A stretch of 50,656 bases of DNA. It comes from Planctomycetales bacterium (GTDB taxonomy: Bacteria > Planctomycetota > Planctomycetia > Isosphaerales > Isosphaeraceae). The stretch spans positions 1 to 50,656 of the forward strand of contig DAIDHB010000046.1 in the NCBI GenBank assembly GCA_027452145.1, in the 5' to 3' direction. Positions 48,401-50,656 of the stretch are shown in pieces. Each line of letters opens with the position of its first letter. Position 1 is the stretch's first letter. A program made the position numbers and the translations under genes. Below the pieces are notes generated by a model that did no database searches, was not told the DNA's origin, and saw nothing but the letters and a program-made list of their open reading frames with translations.

Positions 48401-50656
48401 TAGTCCAGGGTCACCGTGTCGTTGGCCGGGTTATAGCTGATCGTGGCCCGCGGGTCGTTGCTCAGGTCGAAGTAGTTCCCCAGGGTGCTCGCGGTGGGCG
48501 GCCAGACCGGGTTGCCATTCTGCCGCAGCACCAGGAAGTTGGAGAGGGTGACGGTGCTCGGGTCGAGCGGCTTGCTGAACTGGATCGTGATGACGCGGCC
48601 GTCGATGCTGGTATTGGTGACCACCGGGGCGGTGGTGTCGGCGAGGCTGAAGCTGATCGACCCGGAGCCGAGGAGGTCCTTGCCGTCGACCGAGACGACC
48701 GTCGGGCCGCCGCTGGGGCTCTGCACCGCGAAGGTGTAGGCCCCGTTCGCCGTGGAGCCGGGCGTCCGGACGAATGTCACGGGGAAGTCGAAGACCGAGG
48801 TCGACACGACGCCGTTGGTGGTAACGGCGAACGGCGCGCCCACCACGACGCTCACGCCCGCCGGGGCCGCCGAGAACGACAGGTCGGAGGCCGAGAGCGT
48901 GCTGGTGTTCACCGCCTTGTTGAAGGTGACCTGGATATCCGTCGGCGCCGAAGTGATGGTGGTGCCCTGGCCTGGCGACGTCGTGACGACGCTCAGGTTG
49001 CTGACTGCGTTCAGGGCCTTCACGGCGTTGATAAGGCCGTAGCCGCCCTCAGGATCCCACGTTCCGGTGGTCGAGCCGTTGAGCGGCGTGGAGGCCGAGG
49101 CGATCAGTCCCGCCCGGATCTGGGTGGGGGTCAGCGACGGGACGAGCTGCTTCATCAAGGCAGCGACGGCGGCGGCGTTGGGCGCCGCCGAAGAGGTCCC
49201 GAAGAAGCTGGGGAGGTTCGGCTGCGACAGGTTGGTCGAGGTGGACGGCTGGCCGGGGACGTACGGTGGCGAGGCGCTGGTGTCGATGACGGCGCCCGGG
49301 ATGAAGAACGACGTGTTGCCGCCGTCCGGCGCGGTGACCGCGGGATTCTGCACGATCACCGGGGTCTGCGGAGCACCGTCCGGAGTGAGCGTGTACTCGC
49401 CTGGCCCGGCCGAGCTATAAGGCTCCGAGGCCAGCGGGGTCTGGTTCAGATAGGGAGCGGGAGGAGTCGCCCACCACGGGGTCGCCCCGATGCCGATGGT
49501 GTTGGCCGCGGTCTCGTGGCCGGCGGACGTCGGATAGAACGTCCCGCCGGCACTGCCAAACTGGGGCGACACCGTAAGGGAGTTGCTGTCGTCCGAGTTG
49601 TAGAACTCAACGTGGCCCGGCGCCGGCCCCGACACGAGCTGAATAACGACGTAGTAGGTCCCCGGAGTGCTCGGGGTATTCAGCATCTGGATCGGCGCCT
49701 GGGCCGCCACGTTGTTCGTCGTACTGGAAGCGACGATGTTGCCGCTGGAATCCAGCAGGTAGAAACTCATGTTCGACGACACCGCGTTGGGATCGCCGGC
49801 AGGCTCCTGCATCTGGTAGGGCTGGTCGAACTGGAAGACGAGGGGGACGCTGGCCGCGGTGGTCGTGATCGGCATCTGGAGCAGCGTGCCGCCGTTCGGG
49901 TTGAAATTCATGAACGTGCCGGTGCCGATGCTCGCGATCGTGCCGCTCGCCGACCGGAATTGCGACAGGTATCCGCCGTTGGCCTGGTTGCCGGCCGCGC
50001 TGAAGTACGAGACGCCCTGCTGGGTGACCGTGTTGATGGCCTGGGAGATCAGGCCGTCCTGGAAAAGGGGCTCGTCGGGGAAGGAGATGTCATCGACGAT
50101 GATGTTCGACTTCGCGGTATTGGCCAGGGCGAGGACAGACTGACTCATCGCCAGGTCGCCGGGCTGCTGACTGCCGGCGGGCACGGCGGCGCTGAAGGCG
50201 AGGTTGGCGTTGGGCGCGATGTCGTGGATATTCTCCAGCATCGCCCGGCCCTCGTCGGTGCTCCCTGTCGGACCGTCGGCGAGCACGTTGACCGGCTGCG
50301 CGGAATTCAGGTCGCCCGTCTTGTAGGAGTCCTGGAGCCCGCCGTTATACTGGCTCACGCTATCCGAGATGACGCCGATGGTCACGCCCTGGCCCGAGAC
50401 GTTGTACTGCGAGGCCGCCACGTCAGCGTACATCGCATGCTGGGCCTCGTTGTTCGCCTGGCCCTGATAGTGATAGACCGGGTAATACATGGGCTGGCCG
50501 CTCTGAGTCTGGGCCATCGTGGCGATGGTCGGCAACTCATTGATCGGCGCCCACCCGTCCACGAGCCCGTAATACGCGCTCGAGGTGGTGATCGTCATCC
50601 CCGCTTCCTGGAGGCTCGACTGGAACTGGGAGAAGTCGCCTCCCAGGCTCTTGACC
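39454..50656 (-). CDS. Giant subtilisin-like surface protein, N-terminus cut by window edge
   Basis: One open frame of over 3,730 codons runs off the right edge; bases 50656-50599 stay open and look like propeptide, so the start lies outside. Numbering from the ATG at 50598: an S8 peptidase domain at 65-530 with Asp79 ('GVTIGVISDS'), Asn204 ('YFSAAGNQ') and Ser469 ('FFGTSSAAPN'). Glu116 ('TDEGRAM') stands where catalytic His is expected. SbsA-type Ig-like domains follow at about 540, 660, 990, 2640 and 3500 ('QFSKPLDPSTVT', 'TFNEPLDPSTIN'). Beta-helix stretches lie at about 1480-2500 and 3080-3450, each closed by 'VGAYQY' or 'RDIGAYEF'. The end is a Pro-rich stalk and a His/Lys tail. It is probably an exported adhesin or exoenzyme. 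Confidence 0.9.
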   Translation of the reverse strand, partial: VKSLGGDFSQFQSSLQEAGMTITTSSAYYGLVDGWAPINELPTIATMAQTQSGQPMYYPVYHYQGQANNEAQHAMYADVAASQYNVSGQGVTIGVISDSVSQYNGGLQDSYKTGDLNSAQPVNVLADGPTGSTDEGRAMLENIHDIAPNANLAFSAAVPAGSQQPGDLAMSQSVLALANTAKSNIIVDDISFPDEPLFQDGLISQAINTVTQQGVSYFSAAGNQANGGYLSQFRSASGTIASIGTGTFMNFNPNGGTLLQMPITTTAASVPLVFQFDQPYQMQEPAGDPNAVSSNMSFYLLDSSGNIVASSTTNNVAAQAPIQMLNTPSTPGTYYVVIQLVSGPAPGHVEFYNSDDSNSLTVSPQFGSAGGTFYPTSAGHETAANTIGIGATPWWATPPAPYLNQTPLASEPYSSAGPGEYTLTPDGAPQTPVIVQNPAVTAPDGGNTSFFIPGAVIDTSASPPYVPGQPSTSTNLSQPNLPSFFGTSSAAPNAAAVAALMKQLVPSLTPTQIRAGLIASASTPLNGSTTGTWDPEGGYGLINAVKALNAVSNLSVVTTSPGQGTTITSAPTDIQVTFNKAVNTSTLSASDLSFSAAPAGVSVVVGAPFAVTTNGVVSTSVFDFPVTFVRTPGSTANGAYTFAVQSPSGGPTVVSVDGKDLLGSGSISFSLADTTAPVVTNTSIDGRVITIQFSKPLDPSTVTLSNFLVLRQNGNPVWPPTASTLGNYFDLSNDPRATISYNPANDTVTLDYSALPQTELPSDSYAIAVQTGTANGTGVTDIVGNLLDGYYTGSFPTTALNGGPYDFIQNLGYEALQAPTITTFTMSPTSDTGVAGDQNTSNSQPQFIGQVYVPFPGSISGDQVYVQFSGDNGGATTLAVGGGGRGYTGAYDVSATTNPSGSFTITAPVLPEGFQTAVAVVVGQADLPPLPGYAGSAADAFRIDKTSPEITGASFTQGGAALPLPNGPQPNITNLSSLSTLSLQVIDPVNPQAAPLGTPQAVQFSALDPTTASNVSNYSLVNVTTNTDESQYVATATFVATAPTVNAAGYITSFNGYINLTFNAGLPTGTYEFVAHTHELQYPGITDAAGNYLNDTTVAGEGTKDFILNLAIQTTPTYITSMAMESSYSPNGSTVVGGAQSYYELPPASGKNTRDNVAAPPTTFVVDLSNPIPYANYTPDLLLVRSANSPTAASDGDFGTLGQGGLGTTGSGFTVVPGTSVALYNYDPTTGSSTAVQSGGSGNRLVLTIQAGTALPADVYRLYMPNQLEPNGADTRIFDIYGHQLDGQFLGTPTSQNSPDFPGATVTLPEYQNQLSDGTIRMNDMSGTGNPGGAFMTGFSVVPYGNVVYARPGFTENPLLPNGLGLSNGSLAAPYPVLAPEGDPNTAPANPTHDPNGGLNSPTFFQPGNFNLSYDYSGIGTFQQSAFYAASQLAYKGPVVVVAEAGLPSRDPLSGSINQPSFSLINPAGNADAGASVPFNTTLVMQAGSALKFQGTALFVQNQGSALQAQGTTANPVYFTSYNDSSVGGQTNGNSDTNPHAGDWAGIVFRNFDYAVTQPSSFPVVAGQTTGALIGPNGGNAISGAQDAMSIIDNAVIRYGGGTVPLGTSQFYSGITLYNSRPTIANSSITNIGGTGGTVGAIGADFNSLREDDTARGPLIRNVTVQSDNINGFYLFAEPNGIAEPTDAMPYPTNPTSLGGAVNYTMAVPLPVVVTSQIFVGQQLLENTGGDTQEFGDRLYIQPGSMIKFDKGAGLDVVSPQASLNVGTRSYINGFDQNPGYNPNSPGFVAPSASDPTVLFTTIHDDTATTPFVPAINVTGEAVTPTLTSGMWGSVGILTGANVVINAATFQYGGGAVNTQQFTLDSQSVLAFITGIAVSTFPLPNDWNPAAGTHAYITNNNFYHNFDAAMQIEPNGLLAGNPLTPLESGHPFFRGNVMVGNGIDGLSVVTNRFYESTANTNWTYVGPTERAGGQGYVKQTVNAVWDATDLTYVLEGTVVLGPAFFRLAGSGANNVLPQPNTTTWSAEPNPTVTLTIQAALPGTVLADGSTIPSPGQSVIVKMLSDFTPLNSGSLATPGADAALGESAGAGFIAGVDNGVDPPTGALIDPGAYSEIRILGIPGNATTGQQRVPVIMTSLRDATVGTTVRGVQMYNIAENIPFYTQYINQGASLSTPAPGDGGYIMIGGNSMTEYSPTNPFDGSIISNADISYMTRIDVSGGGILNTFNNISGATGPPTLSNASWWDQLTGYLAPVNQLNAAMSFTVADSNLTGFKDAAIFAHPGPAGSIVFDWTGPNGSIATTPAAPARNPLLGEPVYLYLYNNTITDSGQGVHINATTGADSTGTSVFEAVILNNTFYGDTYGIQTEAPAHTGNPDNSLSSVDTLAMNNIFVNSSADAVDIEGQAGFSQLQYNLFNNNGTNIVATTNDADFGGNQFPIFGDPQFVGPVGSGDATSQNYELKSTSIAIDAGRSEIGPVAGGNAIYPGTTYTYTNGQLIGTRTNPYALPSSPTQEYPGKNDPFGDFGFGFGFGTIAGGMDPRQIVTLPGSGLFSFPDQWQPVLPGTANSYSGPSSNANTYNYQSYQGIRDILGYIRYPDPNVPGVGYGANPFIDVGAYQYVNLHPPEVTSVTATEASSTASNGSSTTTVPFYSVGSNSGANATPQTINVTFNEPLDPSTINSNTVKLEELGVLPGTQQQFINLAGKLQYNKGTDTLVINLGSAGLNLVTDKYRLILFGSGSPVIANTQEIALDGENVSNGDDPNSGTQLPLPSGNGYPGGNFYDTFIINTTPPSILAGSLKMSASTDSNIPTDAITNNGNPAFTGTISEPNTALVPLSGQTAILNVGIALNVNGTIETFFDPSQLPANLRQTYAQYIRPDAGTALTDTNGNFTVTVGQDGASTGLVTNTSALPDLFPIYNVGSSGILSPLPGTDSGYYVAQVIAQDQSGNQSSPTDANAQAPFVVDQTAPTASFAAPTSGQVLTSLTNGQVQFTIITSKNIDLTHLKAGSIQVVSAGPDGVLGTADDVPVAIDPSTISVTYLDKGIGGKGAEEITFSTEGTLTNNLYSVTLLNSGTDPVEDIAGNPLASPVTEQFAISVPSLSHTLFVGGTSYVTSSSAAVGTRENPYPTIGAAMKVATAGDVVAVLPGVYSENVTLKQFVRLLSASASSTDTSVFTSSTGDPLQTIIRAPAVTTATADVTVTANALQSYSALPTEIAGFTIASPLVGDPANGTINPASIGLNVINSSIVVDKNYFADAGVGLNVTTSGTAALAPTVDDNVIVGNINGMFVTDVGSIPSTPVTSIINNDFAFNTNGLMFTNSAGTTTQAEIDNNIFWQNHAQTNDRSGLAIYSANPGKVNLRNNLFQGNGPSDSFTSDTTATNNLGNGFNAATLNSTAPDGQGNFVGDPSFAFPIDPRPGSDGPANLFVSSNFDLTATSAAIDNAWEATAVPTDLLGNSQAKVGSDGWGLAGYGPRDIGAYEFDGTGGQPVGGAFRVVTTSLVPVGGAYQAAGATLVTATSPTSVTLTFSGNVNRGSISATDLVLSGSADNTAAPVQATRLTWIDNHTVQFNLSGALTLPGTLDVSLAGGEIRGINGQANLPYNDSVVLQLGTPSPVPNPTPYPSHGPAPSPISTPTPISTPGPAPSAPVSTVTSLPVTPLPAPSPTYGHGRKFRHVAVKHGHGRVPVKHHPVRHVNHAAGKKHEPARHGFVQAHAHPKATTSVNFFFANHKKKK
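39457..39660 (-). other. His- and Lys-rich C-terminal tail of the giant protein
   Basis: The last 68 codons encode 13 His and 15 Lys/Arg, with pieces such as 'KHGHGRVPVKHHPVRHVNH' and the terminal HKKKK. Before it (about 39661-39830) lies a 55-residue linker of Pro, Ser and Thr. No known sorting signal (PEP-CTERM, LPXTG, type IX) is present. Metal binding or attachment to anionic polysaccharide is a reasonable guess. Confidence 0.8.

Overview
The window is a high-G+C (about two thirds by eye) bacterial chromosome segment. It most resembles a planctomycete, probably of the Isosphaeraceae. Pointers are a BlaI-type repressor paired with a very large M56/BlaR1-like membrane protease carrying Ig-like repeats, a short sigma-70 factor with Planctomycete-type N-terminus, small proteins starting with an Arg-rich 'RIRVRDLMIAV' membrane segment, several TIM-barrel sugar isomerases beside a Gfo/Idh/MocA oxidoreductase, and a giant surface protein with 'DIGAYEF' motifs. 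The lineage is inferred from gene content only; there is no rRNA, tRNA, CRISPR array, transposase or prophage that I can see.

Layout. 1-6.5 kb: the end of the complex I operon (nuoJ-K-L-M-N), tightly spaced, with His-rich loops in NuoL and NuoM and a three-copy 63-bp repeat at the end of nuoM. 6.6-9.4 kb (minus strand): a short CbiX-type chelatase, a FAD monooxygenase and a PadR regulator, separated by hairpins. 9.5-14.7 kb: a BlaI-M56 regulatory pair whose promoter overlaps a perfect inverted repeat. 14.9-18.8 kb: an exported quinoprotein-like protein, a lipoprotein alpha/beta hydrolase and two small hypothetical proteins. 19.0-23.3 kb: a LarA-type nickel racemase homologue, a HAD phosphatase, and two different intramembrane proteases (CPBP and rhomboid) side by side. 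23.3-25.4 kb (minus): an acyltransferase membrane protein and a TIM-barrel isomerase in one operon. 25.4-26.4 kb: a gene-free stretch of lower G+C. 26.4-31.4 kb: a small lipoprotein, ribosomal protein S1 with a clear promoter and terminator, a primary-type sigma factor with a long structured leader, and an exported protein with a C-terminal membrane anchor.

32.0-35.8 kb is a compact operon: Gfo/Idh/MocA oxidoreductase, TIM-barrel isomerase, then family X DNA polymerase with a PHP domain. 36.1-39.3 kb carries a DUF2203 protein, then cmk-plsC, overlapping by 4 bases, and a Tat-exported TIM-barrel protein. cmk, plsC and rpsA, often adjacent in Firmicutes, are all present but split by about 8 kb here.

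The last 11.2 kb (minus strand) is one open frame running off the right edge: a subtilisin-like protease domain at the N-terminus, several SbsA-type Ig-like domains, two beta-helix regions, a Pro-rich stalk and a 68-residue tail with 13 His and 15 Lys/Arg. The catalytic His position of the protease appears to hold Glu. This protein, the BlaI/M56 switch and the LarA homologue are the items I would look at first.
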